Below, piece after piece: positions 15,342-24,501 of a DNA stretch of 64,000 nucleotides (positions are counted from its first letter, which is position 1; each line of letters starts with the position of its first letter). The DNA comes from Butyricicoccus pullicaecorum (GTDB lineage: Bacteria; Bacillota; Clostridia; Oscillospirales; Butyricicoccaceae). A program made the position numbers and the translations under genes. The notes below the pieces were generated by a model that did not search any database, had not been told where the DNA came from, and worked only from the letters and a program-made list of their open reading frames with translations. The stretch covers positions 7,310-71,309 of the forward strand of contig JAGZIW010000011.1 of the NCBI GenBank assembly GCA_018366035.1, read 5' to 3'.

Positions 15342-16046
15342 CTATTTTCCATAAATCATACGATATTCTTGTGAGAACTCCCCCTCTGCATCACAGACAA
15401 GCAGCGGTGATTCCACCACAAGCCCTTCTGCGCTGCCGCGTCTGCACGCAATCAGTACCGCAGAAGGCGCGGCAGAGGCACTTTGATGTACAAAACGCAT
15501 TCGTTTTGGAGTCAATCCATAGCTTTGTAAGGCACCCAACAGTGCGCATAGCCGTTCTGGACGAAATACAATTGCACACCGCCCACCTGTTGGCAATACC
15601 CATGCCATTGCAGATACGATTTCTGCAATATCGGCTGTTTCATCTTGGCGTGCCGCTGCATGTGCGGCCTGTGCAGCACTTTTTCCCGATTGTGCCGTAA
15701 AATATGGTGGGTTGCAGATGACATACTGCATAGAGCCATGCGGGATATAGCTTCGAATCTGACGCAGGTCTCCTTGCAGCACAGAGACATTGGAAAGCTT
15801 ATTCTCCTCAATGCTGCGCGCAAACAATCGTATCGGTCCCTCCTGCAGCTCCAATCCGGTAATTTGCAGGTCTGTTCTCCAGCACAGCAGGGAAAGCACA
15901 CCCGTTCCACACCCCAAGTCGAGTACACGTGCACGGTGTGGGATCTGTGCAAAATGCGAAAGCAGAACCGAGTCCTGTCCCAGCTTAAAATAGCGGTCAT
16001 CTTGCAGCAATAACAGCCCATTGGGCAGCTGTTCCATGGTTTCCAT
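15342..16046 (-). CDS. trmN6: tRNA1(Val) (adenine37-N6)-methyltransferase (YfiC/YabB-like)
   Basis: A 234-residue Rossmann methyltransferase. SAM binding is at LDLGCGTGVLSLL; the catalytic NPPY motif (VICNPPYFTAQSG) near residue 115 marks N6-adenine or N-methyl transferases; and the N-terminus has the YfiC-type QDSVLLSHFA. The predicted target is A37 of tRNA1(Val). AAAGGAG precedes the ATG used here; an ATG seven codons upstream lacks a site. Cotranscribed with rsmI. Confidence 0.88.
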   Translation of the reverse strand: METMEQLPNGLLLLQDDRYFKLGQDSVLLSHFAQIPHRARVLDLGCGTGVLSLLCWRTDLQITGLELQEGPIRLFARSIEENKLSNVSVLQGDLRQIRSYIPHGSMQYVICNPPYFTAQSGKSAAQAAHAAARQDETADIAEIVSAMAWVLPTGGRCAIVFRPERLCALLGALQSYGLTPKRMRFVHQSASAAPSAVLIACRRGSAEGLVVESPLLVCDAEGEFSQEYRMIYGK

Positions 16047-16209
16047 TTTTGTGTCTCCTTTGCGCAAAATGTATCATGCACCTCAAGGCTCTTCCGGTTT
16101 TACAGAGTTTCTCTTTGTCGGTTAGCGTCTCTATTCTGCCGCAATTGCTTACAGTTGTTTTTTATGATATCAGAAATGATTTAGGCTGTCAAACTGTATA
16201 TAATTGTGT

Positions 16210-16238
16210 TTGACAAATGGCGTAAATACGGATAGACT
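16210..16238 (+). promoter_or_regulatory. Promoter of the pyruvyl-transferase/cysE operon
   Basis: TTGACA at 16210-16215, 17-nt spacer, TAGACT at 16233-16238, about 63 nt upstream of the GTG start. Confidence 0.7.
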
Positions 16239-16301
16239 ATATTTGATATGTTTTTTTAACAAAAACTTTTGAATTTTGAAATGATACAGAGGACTTGAAT
16301 T

Positions 16302-17486
16302 GTGAAGAAAGTAATGCTTTATGAGCACGGAGGCAGCCTCAATCATGGTTGTGAGGCACTGATCCGTACCATCTCCGCGATTAGTAAGGAAAAAACCGGA
16401 GCTGAGGTTATACTTTGCTCCTATGCCCCCAAGGAAGACCATGCCTGTAACATGCAGGAGGCAGTCGATTCCATTGTACAAAACGATCAGGTGCTGCGCC
16501 GTTTTTCGCCGGCTTGGTTCGTTTATCAGTTTGACAAGCGCGTAACACATTCACAGGCGCTTCAGGATAAATTCCTGACCGAAAAAACCTGTCTGCGCCT
16601 TGCAAAGGATTGTGACGTATCCATTGCTGTTGGTGGAGACAACTATTGTTATAATAAAGGACAGCAGTTCTGGCCCACTGACCGTGCACTCAAAAAGCAA
16701 GGCTCTAAAACGCTGCTCTGGGGCTGTTCTATCGAGCCGCGTGATCTTGATGAAACCTTCACCCGTCAGCTATCCTGTTTCGATGTCATCTGCGCACGGG
16801 AATCCATTACCGCCGACGCGCTCAAACAAGCCGGTTTGGGTGAAAAGGTACGTCTCATTCCAGACCCTGCCTTTACTCTGGAAACTCTAGAACGTCCACT
16901 GCCCGAAGGCTTCCAGCCCAACAACACCGTTGGCATCAATGTTTCTCCCATGATTATCTCCAACGAGGAGCAGGGCGGTGCGACCATGGCGAACTATTTA
17001 ACCCTCATCGAGCATATCCTGAAGGAGACCGACCTCTCTGTTGCGCTTATCCCACATGTTGTATGGGACTATAATGATGACAGAGAGCCTCTGCGCCGTT
17101 TGTATGAGCAGTTCAAGGCAACGGGACGTGTAGTGCTGATTCCCGATGCAGACTGCCGAGAACTGAAGGGCTATATCGCACGCCTGCGATGTTTCGTGGG
17201 TGCACGCACCCATTCCACCATCGCCGCTTATTCCTCATGTGTTCCCACCTTGGTCGTGGGCTACTCAGTCAAAGCCAAGGGCATTGCAAAAGATTTGTTT
17301 GGCACTTACGAGGGCTACACACTTCCTGTGCAAAACCTAAAGAACCCAGATGATCTCAAAAATGCTTTCCTTTGGCTTATGGAGCGAGAAGATGATATCC
17401 GCGCACATTTGACTGAAATCATGCCCGCCTATGCCGCCCGTGCAAAAGAAGCGGGCGATGCACTGGCTGAACTGATGGCCCGCTGA
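16302..17486 (+). CDS. Polysaccharide pyruvyl transferase family protein
   Basis: A 394-residue protein of the polysaccharide pyruvyl transferase family (CsaB-like GT-B fold). It starts with MLYEHGGSLNHGCEALIRT; VGGDNYCYN lies near 110; the C-terminal part has the family's GARTHSTIAAYSSCVPTLVV. The family adds ketal-linked pyruvate to cell-wall or capsular glycans or transfers related groups. The start is GTG with AGAGGA upstream. cysE follows after 30 nt. The acceptor glycan is unknown, and no other glycan genes are close. Confidence 0.82.
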   Translation: MKKVMLYEHGGSLNHGCEALIRTISAISKEKTGAEVILCSYAPKEDHACNMQEAVDSIVQNDQVLRRFSPAWFVYQFDKRVTHSQALQDKFLTEKTCLRLAKDCDVSIAVGGDNYCYNKGQQFWPTDRALKKQGSKTLLWGCSIEPRDLDETFTRQLSCFDVICARESITADALKQAGLGEKVRLIPDPAFTLETLERPLPEGFQPNNTVGINVSPMIISNEEQGGATMANYLTLIEHILKETDLSVALIPHVVWDYNDDREPLRRLYEQFKATGRVVLIPDADCRELKGYIARLRCFVGARTHSTIAAYSSCVPTLVVGYSVKAKGIAKDLFGTYEGYTLPVQNLKNPDDLKNAFLWLMEREDDIRAHLTEIMPAYAARAKEAGDALAELMAR

Positions 17487-17516
17487 CTGCCGTTCTCATA
17501 AAAAAGAAGGTTTGTT

Positions 17517-18194
17517 ATGTTTCTCCATGATCTGATTGAAGATGCCCGCTCCATTCGAGACCGCGACCCTGCTGCACGTTCCACCGCAGAAGTATTTCTG
17601 CTTTATCCCGGCTTTCACGCTCTCATCTATCACCGTCTGACCCATTGGCTTTACCAGCACAAACGCTTTTTCCTTGCGCGCATGATTTCACAATTTGCCC
17701 GTACCATGACAGGGGTAGAAATCCACCCCGGTGCAACGATTGGCCGTGGTCTATTCATCGACCATGGAATGGGCATTGTAATTGGTGAAACTGCTGAGGT
17801 CGGAGACTACTGCACCATTTATCATGGAGTCACATTGGGCGGTACGGGCAAGGATACCGGAAAGCGTCACCCAACCATTGGCAACAATGTCCTGATTTCA
17901 ACCGGTGCAAAAGTCTTGGGACCTTTCACAGTTGGGGATAATTCGCGCATCGGTGCGAATGCAGTTGTCTTGCAGGAGGTACCGCCAAATTCCACAGTTG
18001 TTGGTCTAAAAGCGCGTGTTGTCAAAATTGATGGGCATCGTGTGCCTTCCTTTGACCTCGATCAAATCCATGTTCCCGACCCGCTTTCTCAAGAGCTGTG
18101 CCGTTTGGAGCATCGTGTTTTTGAAAACGAACGCCGTCTAAATGCACAGACAGAATCCGCTACGCAATCAACGGAAAATAAGCAAAAAGAATAA
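17517..18194 (+). CDS. cysE: Serine O-acetyltransferase
   Basis: A 225-residue left-handed beta-helix acetyltransferase, short-N-terminus (EpsC-like) form. Hexapeptide repeats run from IHPGATIGRGLFIDHGMG through VTLGGTGKDTGKRHPTIG. Catalytic residues are the His in DHGMG and the His in YHGVTLGG. It makes O-acetylserine for cysteine synthesis. The last 20 residues are a polar tail rich in Gln, Thr and Glu. AGAAGG precedes the ATG. Confidence 0.95.
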   Translation: MFLHDLIEDARSIRDRDPAARSTAEVFLLYPGFHALIYHRLTHWLYQHKRFFLARMISQFARTMTGVEIHPGATIGRGLFIDHGMGIVIGETAEVGDYCTIYHGVTLGGTGKDTGKRHPTIGNNVLISTGAKVLGPFTVGDNSRIGANAVVLQEVPPNSTVVGLKARVVKIDGHRVPSFDLDQIHVPDPLSQELCRLEHRVFENERRLNAQTESATQSTENKQKE

Positions 18195-18215
18195 AAAAAT
18201 ACACTAAAATTCTTA

Positions 18216-18244
18216 TTTACAAATCCATACTCGATTAGTATAAT
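18216..18244 (+). promoter_or_regulatory. Promoter of the Fur/PerR-family gene
   Basis: TTTACA at 18216-18221, 17-nt spacer, TATAAT at 18239-18244. The AT-rich flanks could include a PerR-type box (autoregulation), but no clean palindrome is visible. Confidence 0.8.
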
Positions 18245-18309
18245 AAAATTAAATAAGAAACATTTCTGTTTTGTATCTTATATTCTTTCTGATAGATAGG
18301 AGAACTCTT

Positions 18310-18687
18310 ATGGTTCAAACGAAACAACGTCAGCTGATTATAAGAGCCGTTCGCGAGAGCAATCGTCACCCAACTGCGGACGAAATCTTTCAGACGATTC
18401 GTTGTAAGCTGCCAAGCATTTCTCTGGCAACTGTATACCGCAATCTGAATCTTCTGGCTGAGCGTGGCGAAATCCGTAAACTGTCCATGCCCGCTATGCC
18501 AGATCGTTTTGACTGGAAGCTGGAGCCGCACGATCATCTTATGTGTAATTCCTGTAATCAGGTATTTGATTTTTATTTGTCTACTGACCTGAAAAGTCAA
18601 ATTTCACAGTCTTGTGGTGATGCACAAATAGACGGCTATGTGCTTGTCGCACATGGAATCTGTCCTCATTGCCGCTCCTTATCCTAA
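18310..18687 (+). CDS. perR: Fur family regulator, PerR-like
   Basis: A 125-residue metalloregulator. The winged helix includes HPTADEIFQTIRCKLPSISLATVYRNLNLL in the first 60 residues (region only). The dimer domain has PHDHLMCNSC, and a structural zinc site formed by CNSC and CPHC near the C-terminus, as in PerR. PerR uses iron-catalysed histidine oxidation to sense peroxide. AGGAGA is 8 nt before this ATG; the open frame 13 codons further upstream covers the promoter and is rejected. PerR rather than Fur is a lineage-based choice. Confidence 0.85.
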   Translation: MVQTKQRQLIIRAVRESNRHPTADEIFQTIRCKLPSISLATVYRNLNLLAERGEIRKLSMPAMPDRFDWKLEPHDHLMCNSCNQVFDFYLSTDLKSQISQSCGDAQIDGYVLVAHGICPHCRSLS

Positions 18688-18781
18688 AGCAAAGTGCCGC
18701 CCAAAAGGGCGGTATTTTCTTTTGCCAAAAAATATTTACCTCTGTGTGCAAAGCTCTGGCACATTGGCTTTTCTGAGCAGC

Positions 18782-18811
18782 AAAAAAGTGAGGACAATGC
18801 CTCACTTTTTT
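18782..18811. terminator. Bidirectional terminator between perR and a chemoreceptor gene
   Basis: AAAAAAGTGAGG and CCTCACTTTTTT flank a six-base loop, giving a T tract on both strands. A second hairpin, CCGCCC/GGGCGG, lies just after perR near 18699-18714. Confidence 0.9.
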
Positions 18812-18845
18812 ATACACAATTACTGTGATACGTTTGAAATTCCTG

Positions 18846-20837
18846 TTACTTAGTTCGGAATTTTCCAACCAAATGGTTCATAGTGTGTGCCTGACCGGAA
18901 AGCTGCTCACTGGTTGCAGCACTCTCCTCTGCTGTTGCCGAGTTCGACTGCACAACATGAGAAATCTTTTCCACACCATCTGAAATGTATCCAATCTCAA
19001 CCACCTGTTCTTCAGACAGCCGTACAATATCCTCAATGATGGTGGTAACTTGATTTGCAGTATCTACGACCTGTTGCAGGGACTGCTCTGTCTCATGTGC
19101 AATGCGAGTTCCATCTGAAACAGCCGACATGGAAGATTCAATCAGGGCTGTGGTATGGCTTGCAGCCTCTGCACTCTTGGACGCAAGATTTCGGACTTCA
19201 TCTGCAACGACAGCAAAGCCCTTGCCCGCTGTACCCGCTCTTGCCGCCTCAACCGCTGCATTGAGTGCCAAAATATTGGTTTGGAATGCAATATCCTCAA
19301 TTGTCTTAATAATTTTTCCAATTTGTTCGGAGGAATCATTGATGCGAGACATTGCCTCTACCATTTGATGCATATGCTGATTGCTTTCTTCAAGCTTTTC
19401 TGCAACCTCCATTGTGATTTTGCTTGCAGAAGTACATTCGGACGCATTATTTTGTGTTACAGAAGAAACCTGCTGGATACGGGTCACAAGCTGATCTACC
19501 TGCTCATTCTGCTCCACAGCACCACCAGCCAAAAGCTGTGCACCATGTGCAACCTGTGTTGAGCCGGCTGCAACCTGATCAGCTGCCATACGGATCCCAC
19601 CAATGGTTTCATTCATATTTTCTAATATGTTTTCAATAGAGATTCGAATCCGGTCAAAGTCTCCTTGATAACTACAATGGGACTCCATAGTCAGATTTCC
19701 GTCAGCCATTCCATCTAAAATAGTCGAAATTTCTCCAATAATTTCACCCAGATATTGAACTGTTTCATTGAATACCGTTCCGAGCTCACCAATTTCATCA
19801 TTTGTTTTGACATCTACATGGATAGCCAGATCTCCTTCGATCATCTGACGGGCTGCCCGCACAACCCCATGAATAGGTTCCAGACTTTTCTTCAGCATCC
19901 AAATAATAATACTGATGCCGACAACCAAAGCCAATAAGAATATCGCTGAGCTGATAACCGCCTGACGGAAAAGTTCCCCAGAAATAATTTGGCGCGGATA
20001 TACCAAGCCAATGGTCCACCCGCTATTCTGTTCCTTTACTCCCAAAGAATACTTATCTTCTCCATCAAAATCCTGATAAAGCTTTGGCGTTGCAGAAGCG
20101 GTAACCTCAGTTAAAATTTCCGAATTATTGATATCGGACGCCAAGGTCATTTGGTCCTTTTTAGGCTGATATCCGTCATTGATATGGCTCAAAATATGCT
20201 GCTCCTGATCCAGCAAGAATATGTAAGAGCCATCTTCTGCCGAGTACTTGTCAAAAATCGACATAATGCTGTCGATGCGCAAATCGCGGGCTACGATGCC
20301 AACCAACGTACCATTTTCCATGAGCGGCTTTGACATTGTAATAATCATTTGCCCAGTAGATATATCAATGTATGGCGCAGAAATATTCATACCGCCCTTC
20401 GCAACTGCATCTTTATAATAACTCTGTGCAGTTGCATCATATCCCTCTGATGGGATAAAGCCATCGCCCGAAATTACTTTCTTTGTCGGACTGACAAAAT
20501 AGTCTGTTATCACACCATAGTCCACACCGTGCTTGGTTGAAAGCGCTACCTGATGCATAATTGCGGCATCTGTACGTGCAGCAGAGGGAATTGCCAAGAT
20601 TTGTTCTCCCAGCTGTTCCAGCTGATCCATACGCAATTGTGTCCAACTATGCACTTCTGATTCATAATATTCTACAACAGATGACATTTGGGTATTCATG
20701 TTTTCATACATTACCTGTCGCGTCATCACAAAGTTTCCCAGATAAATCAGGATAACTGAAACAATAAATACAGCACTAATCAAGGCCATCATCTTCTTTA
20801 CCAATGATCCTTGACGTTTTGATATATTCTTCCGCAA
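18846..20837 (-). CDS. Methyl-accepting chemotaxis protein with dCache sensor
   Basis: A 663-residue chemoreceptor. A membrane helix at about 15-37, a periplasmic double-Cache ligand domain to about 285 (with DYFVSPTKKVISGDGFIPSEG), a second membrane helix at about 290-312, a HAMP segment, and a long signalling coiled coil. The hairpin tip is DIAFQTNILALNAAVEAARA, where CheA and CheW dock. The start is TTG, 7 nt after AGGAGG. No flagellar or che genes are in the window, so it works with a system elsewhere. Dual-Cache receptors bind small molecules such as amino acids or organic acids. Confidence 0.92.
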   Translation of the reverse strand: MRKNISKRQGSLVKKMMALISAVFIVSVILIYLGNFVMTRQVMYENMNTQMSSVVEYYESEVHSWTQLRMDQLEQLGEQILAIPSAARTDAAIMHQVALSTKHGVDYGVITDYFVSPTKKVISGDGFIPSEGYDATAQSYYKDAVAKGGMNISAPYIDISTGQMIITMSKPLMENGTLVGIVARDLRIDSIMSIFDKYSAEDGSYIFLLDQEQHILSHINDGYQPKKDQMTLASDINNSEILTEVTASATPKLYQDFDGEDKYSLGVKEQNSGWTIGLVYPRQIISGELFRQAVISSAIFLLALVVGISIIIWMLKKSLEPIHGVVRAARQMIEGDLAIHVDVKTNDEIGELGTVFNETVQYLGEIIGEISTILDGMADGNLTMESHCSYQGDFDRIRISIENILENMNETIGGIRMAADQVAAGSTQVAHGAQLLAGGAVEQNEQVDQLVTRIQQVSSVTQNNASECTSASKITMEVAEKLEESNQHMHQMVEAMSRINDSSEQIGKIIKTIEDIAFQTNILALNAAVEAARAGTAGKGFAVVADEVRNLASKSAEAASHTTALIESSMSAVSDGTRIAHETEQSLQQVVDTANQVTTIIEDIVRLSEEQVVEIGYISDGVEKISHVVQSNSATAEESAATSEQLSGQAHTMNHLVGKFRTK

Positions 20838-21049
20838 AGCAATTCCTCCTACTTAAATCAATTTCGAAAAGATAATATATCCTTCCTCGACCGGAAACCT
20901 GATAATCTGCGCACCGGTGTATATTCATGCATTATTATATTTCAAGCCTGTGTATTTTTCAACAAAATCTCACAATATTTTTTAGACAATTTTATGATTT
21001 TCAAGGTGATGCCTTTTTGTTCATTATGCTAAAAACTTAGGTCTAAAAG

Positions 21050-21082
21050 TAAACAACCGGAAACTGCAACAGCTTCCGGTTA
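21050..21082 (-). terminator. Terminator of the second chemoreceptor gene
   Basis: Reverse-strand stem AACCGGAAGCTG/AGTTTCCGGTT (one mismatch) followed by a T-rich stretch. Confidence 0.65.
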
Positions 21083-21112
21083 TTTCTATGAAAACGTTTC
21101 ATCTATTTACTT

Positions 21113-22822
21113 TTATTCTGCTGTCTGCTCAGCTTGCTTATCTCTCGCACGCAGCCGGAAAGAGCTTGCCATTCTTTGCAGCTGAATGGACTGCGCATGC
21201 AGTTCCTCTGCTGCCGCTGCACCTTCTTCCGCTGTTGCCGTATTGCTCTGTACCACAGAAGAAATACGGTCAATATTATTCGCGATTTCGCTGAACTGAT
21301 AGGACAGTGCCTGATAAGAGTTCACGATTCCCTCCACAGAATGTACCACTGTTTCTGTATCGGCTGCGGCACTTCCCAACAGTGCTGCAGTCGAATCTGC
21401 AATCCCACGTCCATTTGCTACTGCTGCAACCGAGGACTCAATCAAGCTGGTGGTATTCTGTACGGCTTCTGAGGTGATTGCTGCCAAAGACCGCACCTCA
21501 TCTGCAACAACGGCAAAGCCCCTGCCTGCAGCACCGGCTCTCGCTGCCTCCACAGCAGCGTTCAGTGCCAGAATATTGGTCTGGAAAGCAATATCTTCGA
21601 TATTTTTAATAATCTTACGAATTTGCTCAGACTTATCCGAGATATCACTCATTGCCTCGAGCATTCTGCCCATTTCCTGATTGCTGCTCAAAATCTCCTT
21701 GCTGATTTCTCCCAGATTGCTGCAAATATTGACCGCCTGTTCAAAACCATCAGAAGCCTCTACCGATAGCTTAATTACCGAATTTGACAAGTCATCTACG
21801 GTATCTGCCTGATCGGTTGCCCCCTGTGCCAACGCCTGTGCACCATTAGAAACCTGATCTGCACCGATAGAAACCTGTGTTGAAGAATCGCCCAAACGAT
21901 AGAATATCAAATTCATAGAATCCAGAATGGCATTGAGTGCAACCATAATGGGTGCAAAATCTCCATGGTATTCCATTGTAGTATGCAAATCCATATTGCC
22001 CTGTGCCATACCCACCAAAATACGTGAGATATCGTCAATATAGCTTTTGAGTTCATTCTTGGTATAGTGGATATCACCAATGAGCATGCCAATTTCCGAG
22101 GAGTCCTCCTCCAAATTAAACTCTGAGGAAAGGTTTCCTGCTGCAATCGCACGCATTTCATTCTGGATCGACTGAATTGGGCGAATGACCTTGCGATATA
22201 CCGCTATATAGTTGATAAGCTGCATGACAACAATAATGGCAATCATCAAATAGACGAATCCATTGAGCACCTGACGTACCTGCTCCATACGCGCAATGTT
22301 GTCTGACAGACGTATATCCAGATCATCTAAAAATTTTGTCTGTAATGTACGAAGCCGTGCAAGCGATTCCTCATACTCACGACCATAAACATACAACATA
22401 GCCATATCCGTTCTATGTGCCCCAGCCAGCTGCATCGCTGCCTTTTCCAGCGGAACAAGCATATTGGATATATTCGCCATGTCATTGATTGTTTTTTGTT
22501 CCGAGTCCGTAATGCCGATTTGTTTTAAGCCCTCCAGACCTCTGTCTCGATTGCGGTCTGTCTCTAGTTCCTTCATATACGCATCATAGTATTCCTGCTT
22601 TGACGTGGCAGCATATCCACGCGCCGCATCTGTCAAATTGGACGAACCCTCAACGTACATTTCCGCGTATTGAGTGAGTTGATGACGCTCCTCATTGACC
22701 TGTGCAATCTTCCCTACATAACGTGCATTTACAAAAAACATCAGTGCAATGCCCGCCAAAAGTACAATCGAACCGACATTTAGGATACGAACCAACGTCG
22801 ATTGCTTCATTGCCTTTTTCAT
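21113..22822 (-). CDS. Methyl-accepting chemotaxis protein with four-helix-bundle sensor
   Basis: A 569-residue chemoreceptor. A membrane helix at 12-32, an all-helical extracytoplasmic domain of about 150 residues (4HB type, rich in Glu, Arg and Leu), a second membrane helix near 190-210, HAMP, and the signalling hairpin with the tip DIAFQTNILALNAAVEAARA. GGAGG precedes the ATG. It is separately transcribed from the receptor gene downstream. The ligand is unknown. Confidence 0.92.
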   Translation of the reverse strand: MKKAMKQSTLVRILNVGSIVLLAGIALMFFVNARYVGKIAQVNEERHQLTQYAEMYVEGSSNLTDAARGYAATSKQEYYDAYMKELETDRNRDRGLEGLKQIGITDSEQKTINDMANISNMLVPLEKAAMQLAGAHRTDMAMLYVYGREYEESLARLRTLQTKFLDDLDIRLSDNIARMEQVRQVLNGFVYLMIAIIVVMQLINYIAVYRKVIRPIQSIQNEMRAIAAGNLSSEFNLEEDSSEIGMLIGDIHYTKNELKSYIDDISRILVGMAQGNMDLHTTMEYHGDFAPIMVALNAILDSMNLIFYRLGDSSTQVSIGADQVSNGAQALAQGATDQADTVDDLSNSVIKLSVEASDGFEQAVNICSNLGEISKEILSSNQEMGRMLEAMSDISDKSEQIRKIIKNIEDIAFQTNILALNAAVEAARAGAAGRGFAVVADEVRSLAAITSEAVQNTTSLIESSVAAVANGRGIADSTAALLGSAAADTETVVHSVEGIVNSYQALSYQFSEIANNIDRISSVVQSNTATAEEGAAAAEELHAQSIQLQRMASSFRLRARDKQAEQTAE

Positions 22823-22880
22823 GTTTGTCCTCCATCTCCTGTTTCTCTTGCCCTACATCTTATTTTGCCAACTACTCTTT

Positions 22881-22909
22881 ATTATACAAAATAAACAAGC
22901 ATGAAACAA
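22881..22909 (-). promoter_or_regulatory. Promoter of the second chemoreceptor gene
   Basis: Reverse-strand TTGTTT (22909-22904), 17-nt spacer, TATAAT (22886-22881), about 60 nt upstream of the start. A vegetative rather than a sigma-D-type promoter. Confidence 0.6.
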
Positions 22910-22994
22910 GCATTTCGTCTCATTATTTTCCTTATTGTCCAATTTTTATCTTTAGAAAGATGATTTTTTGATAGAGGTACAGTACTGTCTGATT

Positions 22995-23450
22995 TTACAC
23001 GGAATGAGATTCTTTTTTGCCAATCTTATGCGGTCTGCCGCCATCATAGAGCTCTTGACGAATGGCAGAAAACATATTTTCTGCCATAGACAGATACTGC
23101 CTGCATGCACGCTCATCAATCATGACCGGCAAATCTGTCGGGTAACGTGTTTCAATGTAAAGGTTATTGAGCGCAGCACTTTCATCTAGCCACTCCGTAA
23201 ACATTTCATCACAGGCAACCGCCTGCCGGCACAAATACGTTAAATTATGCCCGTCAAAATGCCGTCCTGTCTTAAACAGGAGATATCCCTTGAGTGCCTT
23301 TTCAATCGCCTGCTGGCAATGAAACGCAATATTACATTCATCTCCATTCCAAGTGATCAAAATACGTGCAGTCTGTAAATCCAACAGTGCTTTATCCAGC
23401 CATTTATAATAATAAAGGCTGTCCCTGCCACCTTTACGTCCTCTGCTCAT
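22995..23450 (-). CDS. HEPN domain protein
   Basis: A 151-residue helical protein with the HEPN core: KWLDKALLDLQTARILI, then FHCQQAIEKALKGYLL near residue 55, HNLTYLCRQAV, and the ARYPD-like TRYPTDLPV. Such proteins often pair with minimal nucleotidyltransferases in toxin-antitoxin or RNA-processing modules. The R-X4-6-H RNase motif of HEPN toxins is not evident, so nuclease activity is doubtful. The ATG overlaps the last 17 nt of the nucleotidyltransferase-like gene, and the pair follows a thioesterase gene in one operon. Confidence 0.8.
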   Translation of the reverse strand: MSRGRKGGRDSLYYYKWLDKALLDLQTARILITWNGDECNIAFHCQQAIEKALKGYLLFKTGRHFDGHNLTYLCRQAVACDEMFTEWLDESAALNNLYIETRYPTDLPVMIDERACRQYLSMAENMFSAIRQELYDGGRPHKIGKKESHSV

Positions 23451-23742
23451 ATAATACCCGTCCTTTCCGTGCAATCCATGCTGCATAGCTGGTTGCATCT
23501 GTAAGCAGTTCCTGCCACTCTTCTACGGTATACAGCGTCAGGTTGATTGGGACATCTGCCGGAACGGATAAATACAATTTGTGCTGCAAATTATGCTTGT
23601 CAGTTCCATCAGGAACCACAATGCACAGACTCGCTGCCTTGAGCTTATCCGTTGCAAGGGTACGCTTCTCACCATACAAAATAATTTGCTTTGGTGTGCA
23701 GCTCTCCTCAATGATTTTGACAACCTCATTTGGGAATTCCAT
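23434..23742 (-). CDS. Degenerate minimal nucleotidyltransferase (MNT-like), HEPN partner
   Basis: A 102-residue protein with the MNT fold order: a helix, then QIILYGEKRTLATDKLKAAS, then LCIVVP, and a C-terminal EEWQELL helix. The canonical GS motif and the SDxD metal site are missing: the glycine loop reads GEKR and no paired aspartates follow, so catalysis is unlikely. GGAGG precedes the ATG; an open stretch of 32 codons upstream overlaps the thioesterase gene and is not used. It is 23 nt after the thioesterase and overlaps the HEPN gene. Confidence 0.65.
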   Translation of the reverse strand: MEFPNEVVKIIEESCTPKQIILYGEKRTLATDKLKAASLCIVVPDGTDKHNLQHKLYLSVPADVPINLTLYTVEEWQELLTDATSYAAWIARKGRVLYEQRT

Positions 23743-23765
23743 AACGATACCTCCTTCCCCAAAAA

Positions 23766-24494
23766 TTATCTGTCTTGTGAAAGTCTGCCAAATGTACCAG
23801 CCGACTGAAATTTTACACAGCCATCTGATGCTCCACACACCGAAAAGTTATCCTGCGTACGCGCTGCGCAAAGCTCCAACTTGGCATGCGGCGGGGTCTC
23901 AGCCGTATAATTTATCTGTATCGACCGTACAAAATCGTTTTCTCCAAGATCCAATGTGTCCGACACCAGTTCTGCAATCCTTACATTATTCAAGTGATGG
24001 TTGATATCCAAATCCGAATATGTCACCTGATGCGCGTGATGGAAAGGCAGCGCTTCACAGTCCAGCTTGCTCGGCATCGGCATGGTATCTCGCTCTGCGC
24101 AAACATAGTCTGCCGCTGCCGGAACAGTTGCCGGACGAAGGATCCGGTGGGTCTGCGGGTCTAAAATGACCCAAGAAGAAATGGCACGTCCAACAGGCTC
24201 TCCATGTACTGCAAACGCAAAGGCACGCAGCCAGCTGGCCCCCTTGATACCGGCGCACCATGTCGATACCTGCACGATATCATAGGGCACAAGCGGGCGC
24301 TCAAACTCTGCATGGATTCGCGAAAGCACCCAAATTGCAGACAGCGCACCGCTGTCCAAATGCGCCATATGTGCATGTACCGTTGCAGCGTCCTGCATGA
24401 AATCAAAATATGCGGCTGGACGTGCGACCCCGCGCCAGTCAATATGGCTGTATGTCAGCTCATAGGATTTGACAAATACCGCTTCCATTTTCAT
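23766..24494 (-). CDS. Acyl-ACP thioesterase (FatA/FatB family)
   Basis: A 242-residue double hot-dog thioesterase that releases free fatty acids from acyl carrier protein. The N-terminal repeat has YSHIDWRGVARPAAYFDFMQ and a WVLSRIHAEFERP strand. The second repeat has VTYSDLDINHHLNNVRIAE, whose Asn and His are the family's catalytic-loop residues. It lies 7 nt after the GHL10 glycosidase gene and 23 nt before the nucleotidyltransferase-like gene. Product chain length cannot be read from sequence. Confidence 0.9.
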   Translation of the reverse strand: MKMEAVFVKSYELTYSHIDWRGVARPAAYFDFMQDAATVHAHMAHLDSGALSAIWVLSRIHAEFERPLVPYDIVQVSTWCAGIKGASWLRAFAFAVHGEPVGRAISSWVILDPQTHRILRPATVPAAADYVCAERDTMPMPSKLDCEALPFHHAHQVTYSDLDINHHLNNVRIAELVSDTLDLGENDFVRSIQINYTAETPPHAKLELCAARTQDNFSVCGASDGCVKFQSAGTFGRLSQDR

Positions 24495-24501
24495 ACCGCC
24501 C

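Noticed and set aside
21088..21294. Small forward frames over the chemoreceptor genes
   Set aside because: Shadows of the conserved signalling domain; none has a ribosome site.
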